From positions 2,085,559 through 2,149,558 of the forward strand of contig NZ_KN150731.1 in assembly GCF_000754805.1 (NCBI RefSeq): a DNA stretch of 64,000 bases, in the 5' to 3' direction. This document shows positions 63,957-64,000 of this stretch, one piece after another; the stretch's first letter is position 1, and every line of letters starts with the position of its first letter. The notes below the pieces were generated by a model. The model saw only the letters and a list, made by a program, of their open reading frames with translations, made no database searches and was not told where the DNA came from. The stretch is from Yersinia frederiksenii ATCC 33641. Its GTDB lineage: Bacteria > Pseudomonadota > Gammaproteobacteria > Enterobacterales > Enterobacteriaceae. The position numbers and the translations under genes are program-made.

Positions 63957-64000
63957 AACCTATCCTGACAGCCATATTATTTTGCCTATGTATCAGTGCC
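63953..64000 (+). CDS. Start of a secreted protein (LolA-like ApeL expected), 3' end outside window
   Basis: Only 16 codons are present: MKPILTAILFCLCISA, a clear signal-peptide beginning. ATG overlaps the previous TGA. By position in APE clusters this should be the LolA-like outer-membrane carrier protein, but that is inferred from gene order alone. Confidence 0.6.
   Translation, partial: MKPILTAILFCLCISA

Overview
The window is about 64 kb of chromosome from a gamma-proteobacterium of the order Enterobacterales, most likely a Yersinia. The gene order from glnD through accA to metNIQ is the conserved enterobacterial one. Four full-length ERIC elements (about 126 bp) and one short ERIC-like palindrome lie between genes, which is common in Yersinia. 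I cannot name the species from the sequence alone.

Layout. 1-5.1 kb: the end of rlmM, then xni, ppnN and queF on the minus strand, and syd. 5.3-5.7 kb: the CsrA-sequestering RNA csrB, with about two dozen GGA motifs, a Rho-independent terminator and an upstream BarA/UvrY-type inverted repeat. 5.8-7.4 kb: yqcC-truC-yqcA. 7.6-10.0 kb: an AT-rich accessory gene for an 806-residue metzincin protease whose N-terminal part is made of tandem duplicated domains. 10.1-15.2 kb: yaeH, dapD, glnD and map on the minus strand. 15.4-31.0 kb: the translation and envelope superoperon region rpsB-tsf-pyrH-frr-dxr-uppS-cdsA-rseP-bamA-skp-lpxD-fabZ-lpxA-lpxB-rnhB. 31.1-39.8 kb: dnaE, accA, ldcC, a VOC protein and tilS. 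39.8-45.9 kb: a small c-type cytochrome, rof-yaeP, yaeQ-arfB, nlpE, proS and rcsF-trmO. 46-48.7 kb: metNIQ with a MetJ-type operator. 48.9 kb: gmhB. 49.5-55.3 kb: a complete rRNA operon (P1, P2, 16S, tRNA-Glu, 23S, 5S, tRNA-Asp, terminator).

55.4-64 kb: an accessory biosynthetic cluster directly downstream of the rrn-tRNA-Asp unit. It has a SAM methyltransferase and a small lipoprotein on the minus strand. Divergent from them is a tightly overlapping operon: ketosynthase-like chain-length factor, acyltransferase, two acyl carrier proteins, membrane protein, AMP-dependent aryl/acyl ligase, hot-dog dehydratase, glycosyltransferase-acyltransferase fusion, thioesterase and the first codons of a secreted protein. 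The order and contents match the aryl polyene (APE) pigment clusters of Proteobacteria. The right half (expected exporter, ketosynthases, ketoreductase, second dehydratase) lies outside the window.

How the genes connect. The centre of the window is envelope construction: isoprenoid carrier lipid (dxr, uppS), phospholipid (cdsA, fabZ, accA), lipid A (lpxD, lpxA, lpxB), outer-membrane protein assembly (bamA, skp) and stress sensing (rseP, nlpE, rcsF). The APE operon would add a membrane-anchored polyene to the same envelope. Less expected observations are a candidate short RNA between dxr and uppS, ERIC ends that place a TATAAT sequence in front of pyrH and proS, loss of the catalytic acid in the APE hot-dog protein compared with FabZ from the same window, and a BamA without the cysteine-bearing loop-6 segment of E. 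coli.
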